Source: Hominimerdicola alba
GTDB lineage: Bacteria > Bacillota > Clostridia > Oscillospirales > Ruminococcaceae
Assembly (NCBI RefSeq): GCF_900109655.1
Contig: NZ_FOAT01000007.1
Location: 1-64,000 of the forward strand
DNA: 64,000 bases
Direction: 5' to 3'
Positions 25,377 to 34,227 of the stretch are shown piece after piece. The notes below the pieces were generated by a model that saw only the letters and a list, made by a program, of their open reading frames with translations, was not told the DNA's origin and did not search any database. Numbering within the stretch: the stretch's first letter is position 1; each line of letters starts with the position of its first letter. Position numbers and translations under genes: made by a program.

Positions 25377-26702
25377 TTATTTCTGTATCTCAATAACAAA
25401 CTTCCCCTCTGAGTTCAGCTTTAGCCGCAAGGTCTTTACGTACCTGGTACAGAAATTCTCCATTTCCTTTTTTGTAGCGGTCACTCTTGTGGCTTCATAG
25501 ATCTTATGAGTGAGCTCCAGAGGGCTTTCACCGCAGATGGTGGGGAAATGCTTTTCAAGCTCTGCAAAAAGTACAGCTCGCTTCATGTCCTCAGTGGCAG
25601 CGGAGCAGAAATCGTCAATTGCACAATAGTAGATACCGTGCTGTGTGAGTGCGTCCTGTATCGCAGAGCCTATCTTTTCGTATTCGTACATAACAAGGAA
25701 TTGTGCATCGGGCAGACTTTTGATAAGTCCCCAGAAGTCCGAATCACTTGATACTATTATAAAAGATGTTATACCGTCGCGGTAAAAATCCGTGACAACG
25801 CTCGCCGTCATTCGCACATCGACGAGAGATTTTCTGTCGGATACCCTTTCAATCTCGATATGTTCAACGGGTATCATGGTGAATTTTGATAGCCAGTCCC
25901 AACCTGCGGTAGTGTTCGGGTCGTCATAGAGCGTTATCTTTTCTATCTTTGAAAGTTCGTCCTGATTCAAACCTTTGAGAACACTGTACAGCTTGAATGG
26001 ATTACTGTTCTCGCAATCGACAGCAATGGCAGTTTTCTCCGAGCTGTCGATAAATCCGTAAATATTATTTCTTGTTTCATCATCAGCGTCCCGATATTTC
26101 GTATAGTCCGTGAAAACATCGCCGTGCATTTCATATATCAGTTTCAAAAATTTTCTGTCGGTATATATGATGTTTCCAACGTCGGCAGGCTTCCAGTGGA
26201 TATACATCTGGAAAGGATAGTGCTGGATATTCTTCATGTATTTTTCAAATTCTTCTTTCAGCACTCCCGCTTTCTGGTATTTCGGGATATAAAACAGATC
26301 TCGTATATACTCCCATATTATCCAGTCGTAAAAAAGATGAGAGCATTTATCTATATTTTCGTTTATCAGTCTGGTGAAGTCATGCATATACTTCTCTGAA
26401 CGGTAATTCGCCTGAATGATCGGTATCCCCCATTTTTCAAGCTGTCTGATATTATCTTTATCGTACCATTCAATAGAAGTAAGATTCTTCAGATCATAGC
26501 GCATAGCAGTATCCGTTTTTTTGAAATGCTGCAAAAGTGCAGTACGGAGCTTGCACAAATATCGTATAACAGTAGCATCACGGTCTGCATAAAGCTTATC
26601 TAGAGTTGCCTTGCACTCAGCGAAATTCAGCTCTAATATGTCCTTGCGGACACCTATCAGGTAAGAGATCGTGGTTACTACCTCTTTGGTATCAACAGCC
26701 AA
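25377..26702 (-). CDS. NYN/PIN-like nuclease-domain protein
   Basis: In this 441-residue protein a helical N-terminal half precedes an NYN domain from about 230: TAIAVDCENSNPFKLY (first acidic cluster), YDDPN, KSLVDVRMTASVV and FIIVSSDSDFWGLI (closing Asp pair). Those acids match the metal-binding residues of PIN-like RNases. A C-terminal 100 residues are helical. NYN proteins usually cleave RNA; substrate is unknown. It is transcribed alone. A start at 26702 has GGAGG upstream. Confidence 0.85.
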   Translation of the reverse strand: MAVDTKEVVTTISYLIGVRKDILELNFAECKATLDKLYADRDATVIRYLCKLRTALLQHFKKTDTAMRYDLKNLTSIEWYDKDNIRQLEKWGIPIIQANYRSEKYMHDFTRLINENIDKCSHLFYDWIIWEYIRDLFYIPKYQKAGVLKEEFEKYMKNIQHYPFQMYIHWKPADVGNIIYTDRKFLKLIYEMHGDVFTDYTKYRDADDETRNNIYGFIDSSEKTAIAVDCENSNPFKLYSVLKGLNQDELSKIEKITLYDDPNTTAGWDWLSKFTMIPVEHIEIERVSDRKSLVDVRMTASVVTDFYRDGITSFIIVSSDSDFWGLIKSLPDAQFLVMYEYEKIGSAIQDALTQHGIYYCAIDDFCSAATEDMKRAVLFAELEKHFPTICGESPLELTHKIYEATRVTATKKEMENFCTRYVKTLRLKLNSEGKFVIEIQK

Positions 26703-27377
26703 GAGCGTACCTCCTATTCATAGTAGATCTTAGGATAATTATTTCTTATAAGTAATATGCTTCCCAATGTTTTCACCTCACATTCATTGTAAAAATTAAA
26801 CACGCTGTCACAAGAAAGTTTGATTTTCCGTATATAAATAAACAGCAGTATTCGCTTCTGAAAATACTGCTGTTTTTCTCTTTTTGATGTATACTTTTAA
26901 TGTATCAGCAGCCTCATGCGCTCCGCACAGGATTGTCAATATGTGTATTTAGTATAGATGGCACTAAGTCTTTTACAGCAGTGAAATTTTCAATAGTATC
27001 AGATTTTTTTTATTAGATTGTTGTTTTAGTTCGTATTATAGATCAGCGCCTGTACAGCACTTTTTACCAAATAATAACAATAGCACCCTGCTGATCTTTA
27101 TGTAATTGTAACATGCCGCATCAAAAATGTCAATAGTTTTTATAAATTTCATTTATTTAACATAATATTCCCCGTACTATATTATAATAGTATAGGCGAA
27201 AACATAAACCGATATTTTACAGCCTGAACCGAAGCCATTATGCACCACACAGATACTATATCCCGTCTTCCGATTGACTATACCAATGCAATATGATATA
27301 ATTTAAATATGCCTTTATAATAATGATCATCGACAGACTGTTGATCATATAAAACAAAACCTAAAGAGGAGAAGATC
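26703..27377 (+). promoter_or_regulatory. 675-bp gap with orphan terminator and the lipoprotein promoter
   Basis: The gap holds a plus-strand hairpin AACAGCAGTAT (26841-26851) / ATACTGCTGTT (26864-26874) followed by TTTCTCTTTTT, with no plus gene before it. Near its right end is the promoter TTGACT (27274-27279), 17-bp spacer, TATAAT (27297-27302), which serves the lipoprotein gene at 27378. The rest is AT-rich with no gene seen. Confidence 0.6.
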
Positions 27378-28286
27378 ATGAAAGCAAAACAATTTATTGC
27401 AGTGGCGCTTGCGGCAGTAACAGCTCTGGGACTTTTAGGCTGCAACGTGAAAGATGAGAAAAGCAGTAACAGCAATAGCAGCAATAGCAAAACGGCAGAC
27501 TCTGCAAAGGAAGAAAGCAGTTCTTCAGCCGAAACATCACAAGTGTCTGAAGATAGCAGCGAAGCACCTGAGGAAAGCAGTGAAATGCCCGAGGAAAGCA
27601 GCGCAGTATCCGAAGAAAGCAGTGCTGTATCTAAAGAAAGCAGCGCAGTATCCGAAGAAAGCCGTGCATTACCTGAAGTAAGCAGGGCGACTGAGAAAAC
27701 CAGTTCAGCGGCAGAAGAAAGCTCAAAGCAAAACAGTCTGCCAGATGACAGAGTTACTGTTTCAGCTGATGAGATATCATTCTTTGAGCAGTTCCCCGAA
27801 AATGTATATGCCTGTAAATATGATACTACGGTGAATTTTTTAAAGAGCGCATTCGGTGATACTGACAATGTGACCGAGCTTGGAGATTTCATGAACGCTC
27901 TTGGTTTTTACACAGAAAAACAGTTTGATTACCCCGGTGGTATTTCAGTGCTGGGAGAAATGTTTAATAACATGAGCGTTGATTTTGACATTGATGACAA
28001 GACCGTGTACACTGTAGGCTTTCACAAAAATCCTGACATCAACACCGAAGGGGACAATGATCCCTCGTCTTCTGACTGCGAGGACAGCTATGACAGGCTT
28101 TACGCACAGTTCATAGAGATGTACGGCGAGCCTCCCACCATATTCTCACCCGAGAAAAATGGCTTTTACGGAGCGCTCTGGACTGACACTCCCTGCGGTG
28201 AGATATGGCTTGCATGGGGAGAAAAGATATTCGACAGCCAGGAAGCTGACTGTATGATCACCTTTTCGAGGCCAGGTATAAACTGA
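27378..28286 (+). CDS. lipoprotein with Ser/Glu-rich repeat linker
   Basis: This 302-residue protein has a lipobox LGLLGC (Cys 22), a ~95-residue linker made of repeated ESS/SSA-x-SEESS units (SAVSEESSAVSKESSAVSEE), and a folded C-terminal domain from about 125 (DEISFFEQFPENVYA) with two Cys and several Trp. The domain's family was not recognised. It is exposed on the outside of the membrane, held off by the flexible acidic linker. GAGGAG precedes the ATG. Confidence 0.75.
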   Translation: MKAKQFIAVALAAVTALGLLGCNVKDEKSSNSNSSNSKTADSAKEESSSSAETSQVSEDSSEAPEESSEMPEESSAVSEESSAVSKESSAVSEESRALPEVSRATEKTSSAAEESSKQNSLPDDRVTVSADEISFFEQFPENVYACKYDTTVNFLKSAFGDTDNVTELGDFMNALGFYTEKQFDYPGGISVLGEMFNNMSVDFDIDDKTVYTVGFHKNPDINTEGDNDPSSSDCEDSYDRLYAQFIEMYGEPPTIFSPEKNGFYGALWTDTPCGEIWLAWGEKIFDSQEADCMITFSRPGIN

Positions 28287-28404
28287 CGCCGGATCAATAA
28301 TGAAAAACAGAGGTGCGCCCGACGGACGCACCTCAACTGTTTGATTATTCAAGTGGAGAACTATAATGAGGCTGTTAAGAAAGATGCTCATATAGAAGTT
28401 TTAA

Positions 28405-28443
28405 GCCATAGTATTTCTGATTTACAGTCAGAAGTACTATGGC
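28405..28443 (+). terminator. terminator upstream of the Syd/SUKH-like gene
   Basis: GCCATAGTA and TACTATGGC arms with an inner CTGA/TCAG stem, followed by GTTTTTATT. Confidence 0.75.
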
Positions 28444-28450
28444 GTTTTTA

Positions 28451-28479
28451 TTGACAATGCAGCAATGTTATGCTATAAT
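28451..28479 (+). promoter_or_regulatory. promoter of the Syd/SUKH-like gene
   Basis: TTGACA, 17-bp spacer, TATAAT; begins 8 bp after the preceding terminator. Confidence 0.75.
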
Positions 28480-28517
28480 TGTTACGAACATAAATCGGAA
28501 TTTAGAGGTGACACTGG

Positions 28518-29111
28518 TTGAAAGAAGCATTGGTGAATTATAGCAAAAGAGTTATAGCGAATTCGGCATATAACAGTCCCCGTAAATTTGAGGGCGTTGT
28601 TCCCGAACTTGTCACGGAGATACAGAAAAATATTCTTGTTCCACGAACAACTCAGACAAATTTAGAACCCTTTCGTGAAAGATTTGGATTCGAGCTACCT
28701 GATGATATAAAAGATTATATCAATCTGTTTTGGCATCCACACATTGCAGGAGCATATGATTGCTTCAAGCAGGATGAAGAAGGCGGATATTACAAATTCG
28801 ATGAAGGACCGATAATCTTTTCGGTGATGAAGCATATCGGTGAAACTGATGATGATGTTCTTTTTCAGAAATATGGTGTTTATGATCTAACATCGGAATT
28901 ATACGAGGAATATGAGGAGTGCAGTGAAGTAAAGGAATATATCAGCATCGGCTGGACAGGTTATGCCGCCCATGCGGTCTTGTATAAGATAGCGACAGGT
29001 GAGATCTACCTTGAAAGTTGGAGAGAAGATAGAGTTGCCGACGATAGACCAATTGCAAGTTCTTTGTCCGAGTTAATAAACAAAATATACTTTCCAAGAA
29101 TCAATCGCTGA
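28518..29111 (+). CDS. Syd/SUKH-superfamily protein
   Basis: This 197-residue protein resembles Syd and SUKH folds: FGFELPDDIKDYINLFW, then YISIGWTGYAAHAVLYKIATGEIYLE and a C-terminal SLSELINKIY helix. Syd binds SecY; many SUKH proteins are immunity proteins against polymorphic toxins. No toxin is adjacent, so a lone immunity gene or a housekeeping use are both possible. The TTG at 28518 has GAGGTG 7 bp upstream. Confidence 0.65.
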   Translation: MKEALVNYSKRVIANSAYNSPRKFEGVVPELVTEIQKNILVPRTTQTNLEPFRERFGFELPDDIKDYINLFWHPHIAGAYDCFKQDEEGGYYKFDEGPIIFSVMKHIGETDDDVLFQKYGVYDLTSELYEEYEECSEVKEYISIGWTGYAAHAVLYKIATGEIYLESWREDRVADDRPIASSLSELINKIYFPRINR

Positions 29112-29151
29112 GATAAATTCTGATTTATCTTAGCAACCGTGTAAAATACAA

Positions 29152-29183
29152 TGCCCCGAAGCGCTTTGAAACGCTTCGGGGCA
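29152..29183. terminator. bidirectional hairpin between convergent genes
   Basis: A perfect 12-bp stem TGCCCCGAAGCG with an 8-nt loop. T-tracts are short, but the position between stops is apt. Confidence 0.6.
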
Positions 29184-29249
29184 AAACTTCTATATTGGCA
29201 TCCGACATAAGTGGCAGCCTCATTTTTTTGATGTGATACTCATTCCATA

Positions 29250-29717
29250 CTATTTCTTCACCGGGGGATTATTTTCAAGATAGCGGTCAAGTATCTCTGC
29301 CGCGGTTCTGACGAACTTCGCGCATGGTCTTACTTTGTAGTATTGCTCGGTGCGTTTTTCGGGAGTGGGTTCACTTGTTACCGCCAGACCTTTCAAAAGA
29401 TCACGGCATATGATAGTATCATGCTCTTTGCGGAATTCATCTGCAAGATACTGTATCCGCTTGTAATGCTCGGATTTCAGCTTATCGTCCAGTTCGGTGC
29501 CCTCACCGTAAAGGATACCTGCCACCATAAACATACCCGAACAGGTTCCACAGACCTCTCTCATTCTTCCCATACCGCCGCCAAAGGAAGATGAAAGCCT
29601 TTTCGCAAGTTCCTCGTCCATGCCCGTAACATCTGAGAACGCCGCAAAAACAGCCTGTGCGCAGTTACATCCCTGAGTAAAAAGGCTGACCGCCTTTTCA
29701 GTATGATCGTACTTCAT
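29250..29717 (-). CDS. C_GCAxxG_C_C family redox-type protein
   Basis: This 155-residue protein has the pattern GCNCAQAVFAAF, then SSFGGGMGRMREVCGTCSGMF and later CRDLL and RPCAKFV, the signature spread of the C_GCAxxG_C_C family (conserved Cys/Gly blocks, often selenium or redox linked). It overlaps the preceding gene's stop by TGATG, indicating coupled translation with the DUF134-NifX gene. Function unknown but probably a redox or metal-binding role. Confidence 0.85.
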   Translation of the reverse strand: MKYDHTEKAVSLFTQGCNCAQAVFAAFSDVTGMDEELAKRLSSSFGGGMGRMREVCGTCSGMFMVAGILYGEGTELDDKLKSEHYKRIQYLADEFRKEHDTIICRDLLKGLAVTSEPTPEKRTEQYYKVRPCAKFVRTAAEILDRYLENNPPVKK

Positions 29718-30430
29718 CAGTGACCACCACAGCTGTGAGTTCCGCAGGAATGACCCTCGCCATGTTCGTGGTGATGATCGCAGGTGGGGTTCTCGTTCTG
29801 AACAAGTGTCTGTGCAAGGAATGAAGCAACAGCATCGTCAGCACTGCCCATATTACCGCCATAAAGAGCGATGCCTGCTTCCTGCATAGCCATCTGTGCT
29901 CCCCCGCCGATACCTCCGCAGATCAGAACGTCAGCCTGAGCGTTTTTCAGGAATCCTGCAAGCGCACCATGTCCTGCGCCCATTGTTCCGACTACCTGTT
30001 CACTGATGATCTTTCCGTCTGCAACATCATAAAGCTTGAACTGCTCTGTTCTGCCGAAATGCTGGAAAATCTGTCCGTTTTCGTATGTTACTGCTATCCT
30101 CATAATAGCGCTTCCTTTCCGTGTGATCTCCTCAGAGATACTGTTTTCAAGAGTATAGTTTCCGCCTGAAATTACGATGCGCCTGCCCTCCACCAAAGCC
30201 TGAGCCAGCTTTTTTCTTGCGGTGTCATAGATCGCCGTGACGGTCGTTCTCGCCACATTCATTTCCTGAGCGCACTGTTCCTGCGTCTTTGACTGATAGT
30301 CGATCAGACGTATGGTCTCAAACTCGTCAAGCGACATTATGACCGTATCATTTGCCTTATCCTGATCGGGGGCAAAGCTCCAGTAATCGGGATAACAGCA
30401 GATACGGCGTGATTTCTGCGGTCTTGGCAT
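29717..30430 (-). CDS. DUF134 HTH regulator fused to a NifX-type metal-cofactor domain
   Basis: Residues ~1-95 of this 237-residue protein are a DUF134-type helix-turn-helix (MPRPQKSRRICCYP, MSLDEFETIRLIDYQSKTQEQCAQEMNVARTT). Residues ~110-215 are a NifX/NifB-like dinitrogenase cofactor domain (RIAVTYENGQIFQHFGRTEQF, LICGGIGGGAQMAM). The tail is His/Cys-rich (CDHHHEHGEGHSCGTHSCGGH region), a metal site. Together this looks like a metal or redox-sensing repressor. Its own promoter carries two near-perfect palindromic half-sites, suggesting autoregulation. Confidence 0.88.
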   Translation of the reverse strand: MPRPQKSRRICCYPDYWSFAPDQDKANDTVIMSLDEFETIRLIDYQSKTQEQCAQEMNVARTTVTAIYDTARKKLAQALVEGRRIVISGGNYTLENSISEEITRKGSAIMRIAVTYENGQIFQHFGRTEQFKLYDVADGKIISEQVVGTMGAGHGALAGFLKNAQADVLICGGIGGGAQMAMQEAGIALYGGNMGSADDAVASFLAQTLVQNENPTCDHHHEHGEGHSCGTHSCGGH

Positions 30431-30446
30431 ATTCGCATCTCCTTTC

Positions 30447-30487
30447 TGACATATGTCGATTATAACACATTTATCGACTTATGTCAA
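30447..30487 (-). promoter_or_regulatory. DUF134-NifX promoter with double operator
   Basis: Minus-strand TTGACA (30487-30482), 17-bp spacer, TATAAT (30464-30459). Arms TGACATATGTCGAT (30447-30460) and ATCGACTTATGTCA (30473-30486) form an inverted repeat with one mismatch, covering the -10 and -35. The first arm itself contains the palindrome GACATATGTC. Confidence 0.8.
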
Positions 30488-30511
30488 GAACATTCTTGGC
30501 ATTTTCTTATA

Positions 30512-30540
30512 TTGACGGATATGGTTATATTTGGTATAAT
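30512..30540 (+). promoter_or_regulatory. chromate transporter promoter
   Basis: TTGACG, 17-bp spacer, TATAAT, 20 bp before the GTG start; divergent from the DUF134 promoter. Confidence 0.75.
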
Positions 30541-30560
30541 TTCTTTGTAGGAGTGATACT

Positions 30561-31124
30561 GTGAATAAGAATCTTGACCTGTTCCTGACCTTTATGAAGA
30601 TCGGGGCATTTACATTTGGCGGCGGTTATGCCATGATACCGCTGATACAGAAAGAAGTATGCGAAAACCAAAAATGGCTGAACGAAAAGGATATTACGGA
30701 TATCGTAGCTATCTCCGAATCTACCCCGGGACCTATCGCTATAAATGCCGCAACATTTGTGGGATATAAAACATCGGGATTTGTCGGAGCTTGTTTGGCT
30801 ACCCTCGGAGTTGTCCTGCCATCGTTCCTTATCATATCCCTTATCTCCCTGATATTGACGCAGTTTCAAAGCATCAAAGCAGTCAAATACGCTTTTATGG
30901 GTATCAGGGCAGCAGTACTTGCACTGATACTTAAAGCTCTGTGGATGATGTTCAGATCGGTGCAGAAGAAAAAGAAAAAAATTTCATATGTTATCATGGG
31001 AGTATCACTTATACTGACTGCATTCCTGAAAATAGATGCCGTATTTGTCATAATCGGCTGTGGTTTGTTCGGACTGATATGGTCATTCCTGAACAGAAAG
31101 GAGCACAGCAATGGCACTGATTGA
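30561..31124 (+). CDS. chromate transporter subunit 1 (short-chain CHR)
   Basis: This 187-residue protein is one half of a split ChrA: family blocks AFTFGGGYAMIPLI, SESTPGPIAINAATFVG and several hydrophobic helices. Short-chain CHR proteins work as pairs that export or antiport chromate or other anions. GTG at 30561 has AGGAG upstream. It overlaps the next, homologous gene by 14 bp. DUF134 neighbours might link it to metal/oxyanion response. Confidence 0.88.
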   Translation: MNKNLDLFLTFMKIGAFTFGGGYAMIPLIQKEVCENQKWLNEKDITDIVAISESTPGPIAINAATFVGYKTSGFVGACLATLGVVLPSFLIISLISLILTQFQSIKAVKYAFMGIRAAVLALILKALWMMFRSVQKKKKKISYVIMGVSLILTAFLKIDAVFVIIGCGLFGLIWSFLNRKEHSNGTD

Positions 31125-31677
31125 GCTGTTTCTCGCCTTTCTGAAAATAGGGGCTTTCACCTTTGGCGGCGGATACGCAATGATAGCTATGATACAGGCA
31201 GAAGCGGAACGTCACGGCTGGCTGACGCAGGAAGAACTTGTGGATTTTGTCGCACTTAGCGAAAGCACCCCGGGACCCCTTGCCGTAAATATGGCGACCT
31301 TTGTAGGCATCAGAACGGGCGGTATTCTTGGAGCAATAATAGCTACACTCGGTATTGTTTTGCCGTCCTTTATTATTATACTTATCATCGCAAAGTGTTT
31401 TGAAAAGTACAAGAAAAGCAAGGCAGTAAGCGGTATCATGTCGGGCTTGAAGCCTGCTGTGGTAGGTATGATCGGAGCCGCATTCATCTCCGTTGCAAGG
31501 ACAGTTTTCTTCCCATCGGGTATCAGCCTATCAGCTTTTTCTTCAGCAAGCTTTTGGGTATTTCTGGGATTATTCGCTGTTACTGCCGTGCTTGCGTTCA
31601 AAAAAGTCCACCCGATAAAGATCATTCTGCTGTCTGCAATAATAGGGATAGGCGCAGGGTACGGATTGGGATTATAA
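31111..31677 (+). CDS. chromate transporter subunit 2 (short-chain CHR)
   Basis: This 188-residue paralogue of the upstream gene has the same motifs (FTFGGGYAMIAMI, SESTPGPLAVNMATFVG) and five or six predicted membrane helices. The start overlaps the previous coding end by 14 bp, so the pair should be made together. Terminator follows at 31687. Confidence 0.88.
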   Translation: MALIELFLAFLKIGAFTFGGGYAMIAMIQAEAERHGWLTQEELVDFVALSESTPGPLAVNMATFVGIRTGGILGAIIATLGIVLPSFIIILIIAKCFEKYKKSKAVSGIMSGLKPAVVGMIGAAFISVARTVFFPSGISLSAFSSASFWVFLGLFAVTAVLAFKKVHPIKIILLSAIIGIGAGYGLGL

Positions 31678-31686
31678 AAAAATGTG

Positions 31687-31716
31687 ACAAAGTCCTGCAC
31701 AAGTGTGGGACTTTGT
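31687..31716 (+). terminator. chromate operon terminator
   Basis: ACAAAGTCC/GGACTTTGT stem followed by a T run. Confidence 0.85.
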
Positions 31717-31738
31717 TTTTGCATGAGAATGATAGTAT

Positions 31739-31767
31739 TTGACTATCTCAATGCTGTATGCTATAAT
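31739..31767 (+). promoter_or_regulatory. GNAT gene promoter
   Basis: TTGACT, 17-bp spacer, TATAAT; the leader is ~160 nt and carries a 28-codon frame (31798-31884). Confidence 0.75.
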
Positions 31768-31797
31768 TGAAACACAACTTTGAAATGAGAACCCAAA

Positions 31798-31884
31798 ATG
31801 ACAAAAGACGAATTATTGAATATGATCAGAGATACAGACTTATCATTAATGAATAACAGCGACGATCCAATCATCGTTTTTTAA
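31798..31884 (+). CDS. possible 28-residue leader ORF
   Basis: ATG to TAA frame in the GNAT leader; no good ribosome site. A small GACGAT...ATCG hairpin with TTTTTT overlaps its end. It may be regulatory, a truncated gene start, or chance. Confidence 0.25.
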   Translation: MTKDELLNMIRDTDLSLMNNSDDPIIVF

Positions 31885-31933
31885 AGATGAAAAATAATCA
31901 CTCATAAAATCTGAAAAAACGAGGTACACGAAA

Positions 31934-32497
31934 ATGCTTGAAACCAACCGCCTTATACTCCGTGGGTTCACCGAAGCAGATGCGAAGGATGTCTTTGAAT
32001 ATCTGCACGAACCTGCAGTCAACTGCTTTGCCTGCATGAAACTTGATACCCTCGAAGATGCAAAAAAGGCTATCAAAAAACGCGTCGATGACGAGCTCTA
32101 CTTCGCAATAGTACTCAAAGACAGCGGCAAAGTTATCGGCGAGATATTCTCTCACCCCGAGGGCACTTCTCCCGAGGACGAGGTAATGGATACTTACAGC
32201 CCATGCTGGATGCTGAACCTGAAATACTCGGGCAAGGGCTATGCCTATGAAGCGGCTTGCGCATATTTCGATCATCTTTTCAGCGAAAAAGGTGCAAGGC
32301 GGCTCTACGCTTACACCGAAGATTACAATCTCCCCAGTCAGCGCCTGTGCGAAAAGCTGGGCATGAGGCGCGAGGGTCTGTTTATGGAGTTTGTGTCCTT
32401 TATAAATGACCCCAACGGCAATCCTGTATACGAAAATACCATGCAGTACGCGATCCTTAAAAAGGAATGGGAAAACCTGAAAAACAGGAGGCAATAA
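31934..32497 (+). CDS. GNAT N-acetyltransferase (RimJ/RimL type)
   Basis: This 187-residue protein has GNAT blocks: LETNRLILRGFTEADAKDVFEYL start, LKDSGKVIGEIFSH, LKYSGKGYAYEAACAYFDHLF (acetyl-CoA loop) and LCEKLGMRREGLFMEFV. It resembles ribosomal-protein or antibiotic-type acetyltransferases; substrate unknown. GAGGTACACGAAA precedes the ATG. Terminator follows. Confidence 0.88.
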   Translation: MLETNRLILRGFTEADAKDVFEYLHEPAVNCFACMKLDTLEDAKKAIKKRVDDELYFAIVLKDSGKVIGEIFSHPEGTSPEDEVMDTYSPCWMLNLKYSGKGYAYEAACAYFDHLFSEKGARRLYAYTEDYNLPSQRLCEKLGMRREGLFMEFVSFINDPNGNPVYENTMQYAILKKEWENLKNRRQ

Positions 32498-32563
32498 GAT
32501 ACGCTATGGAACAGGCTGTCGGACTTTTCAAACTCAGCTTGATCTGTTTTCCATCCAAACCCA

Positions 32564-32602
32564 AAAAAGTCCTCTGTCTGTTTTTCAGAAAGAGGACTTT
32601 TT
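32564..32602 (+). terminator. terminator between GNAT and anti-sigma genes
   Basis: AAAAAGTCCTCT/AGAGGACTTTTT arms; can serve both converging transcripts. Confidence 0.8.
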
Positions 32603-32634
32603 ATATATGGGAGAAATTTTGCTTTGGTAAGCTG

Positions 32635-34227
32635 TTATTCAAAGAAATTAATAGAATCGGTTTTCAATTCACAGTCTCTATCTTCCTGGTACAGAGGATT
32701 ATCGCGCAGTTCTTCATATGTCAGTAACTGATCTTTCCGGTAAAGATCCCTTTCCGAAGATCTTACGCGCACCATCTTCAGTGCACCTGTGTATTCATTG
32801 AACCCTGCATATTCAATAGGAGCGTCATAAATAAAACTGTCAAATTCAGTATCGTCAAGTTCGTTTTCGATAGTTTTTAGTTTATTAAGGCCATCATCAT
32901 TGATCTCATACAAAGCAGATATAAGCCTGTTATCTTCGGATATGCATGCAGTCGCCACATATTTACCGTCCGCTGTTACACAGGCAAAAGCCTTGTTGTC
33001 TTTTACTGCATCGAAAAGATCATACTCAATGATTGAGCAATACTTATCGCCGATCTTTGTATCGCCATTTTCATCAGGCTTTATCATAATAAGTTTTTTG
33101 TCTTCTTCGCCAATAACGAAAATAGAACCGCCGTTTGCTGCAAGTATGAACGGCTGTTCCGGATATTCTTTATTTTGTGTTTCTAAGCACTTTAACTCGT
33201 ACGGTGACGACAAATCGGATAAACTGTACAGATCGGTCCTGTTAATGCCATCTTCGTCTGAATGTGCAACAAGCAACAGATCATTTGAATTCTCCCAGCG
33301 AATCGTGCTGGAAACATTTTCGCTGAACTTTATTATATTTTTCTGATCTTCATATCTTACAAAATATAAACATGTATTGAAAATATTCTTATCGTCTACG
33401 TTACGCCCCCAGCTATACTCAAAAAATAACGTTTTACCATCCGGAGAAGGAGAAGGAAATATTATATCCATGGAATGACCACAGATATTCACATCGAGAT
33501 CATACTTATAAAGAACATTTCCGCTGTCATCATATATCGTTGCCAGATATTTGCTGATCGTATTTTCGTCGTCCCTGACCTTTGCATACGTCGCGATTTT
33601 ATTCTCAAGCCGCTTATCAAAAAGCACGTACTGGTCAGTGCTGATAGTGTTGATAACAGAATCCGACGGAACATCATAGAACATCAACTGGCCATCATCC
33701 GACTTAGTGGCTGATTGGTAGATCAGATATCTGTCATCATTGATCCTCTTCACTTTATGATCCGGATAAGCATCTTCTAATTTTTTGGTTATCTCTGAAT
33801 TCTGTTCTGCACTTTTCTTTAGATTTTGCAGGCCGACATCATCACTTTTTTTATCTGCATTTTCCGTGTAACTGAATTGTTCTCTGTCAGCACGCCTGAT
33901 ATTATTTTTAAGAGAGAACACAACTCCCCCAGCCGCAAGCAGCGCTATACAAGCTGCGATAACTCCGCCACGTCTGATCAGTATCCTTGCTCCCGATCTT
34001 TCCTTGCTCACACCCGTTCCTGTTGCTTTGATAACTCTGTTTTCTGAAATAATGCCGTTAGTCTCATTCATATCAAATCCCGCCTTTCCCATGACAGAAG
34101 AGAGGATACGGGACTTTTCTGTTTCTGACAGAGTACAGTTTTCTGCCATATCTTCCAGCAGTTCAGCCGCAGGCATCATTTCATCTGCGGTCAGTCCATC
34201 AAGAATATCATAAAGCTGTTTATCCAT
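32635..34227 (-). CDS. membrane anti-sigma-type protein with extracytoplasmic propeller-like sensor
   Basis: This 530-residue protein pairs with the ECF sigma gene, whose stop overlaps its ATG (TAATG). The N-terminal ~85 cytoplasmic residues resemble the short acidic N-terminus of the paralogue at 44579 (TADEMMPAAELLEDM, ILSSVMGKAGF). A membrane segment follows (GGVIAACIALLAAGGVVFSL near 88-108) and a ~400-residue outer region with beta-propeller-like repeats such as SPSPDGKTLFFEY. It should hold the sigma factor until the outer domain senses an envelope stimulus. No zinc-binding HxxxCxxC motif was seen. Confidence 0.75.
   Translation of the reverse strand: MDKQLYDILDGLTADEMMPAAELLEDMAENCTLSETEKSRILSSVMGKAGFDMNETNGIISENRVIKATGTGVSKERSGARILIRRGGVIAACIALLAAGGVVFSLKNNIRRADREQFSYTENADKKSDDVGLQNLKKSAEQNSEITKKLEDAYPDHKVKRINDDRYLIYQSATKSDDGQLMFYDVPSDSVINTISTDQYVLFDKRLENKIATYAKVRDDENTISKYLATIYDDSGNVLYKYDLDVNICGHSMDIIFPSPSPDGKTLFFEYSWGRNVDDKNIFNTCLYFVRYEDQKNIIKFSENVSSTIRWENSNDLLLVAHSDEDGINRTDLYSLSDLSSPYELKCLETQNKEYPEQPFILAANGGSIFVIGEEDKKLIMIKPDENGDTKIGDKYCSIIEYDLFDAVKDNKAFACVTADGKYVATACISEDNRLISALYEINDDGLNKLKTIENELDDTEFDSFIYDAPIEYAGFNEYTGALKMVRVRSSERDLYRKDQLLTYEELRDNPLYQEDRDCELKTDSINFFE

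Noticed and set aside
28341-28443. Possible small frame across the hairpin before the Syd-like gene
   Set aside because: It runs through a terminator and has no clear start; treated as noncoding.
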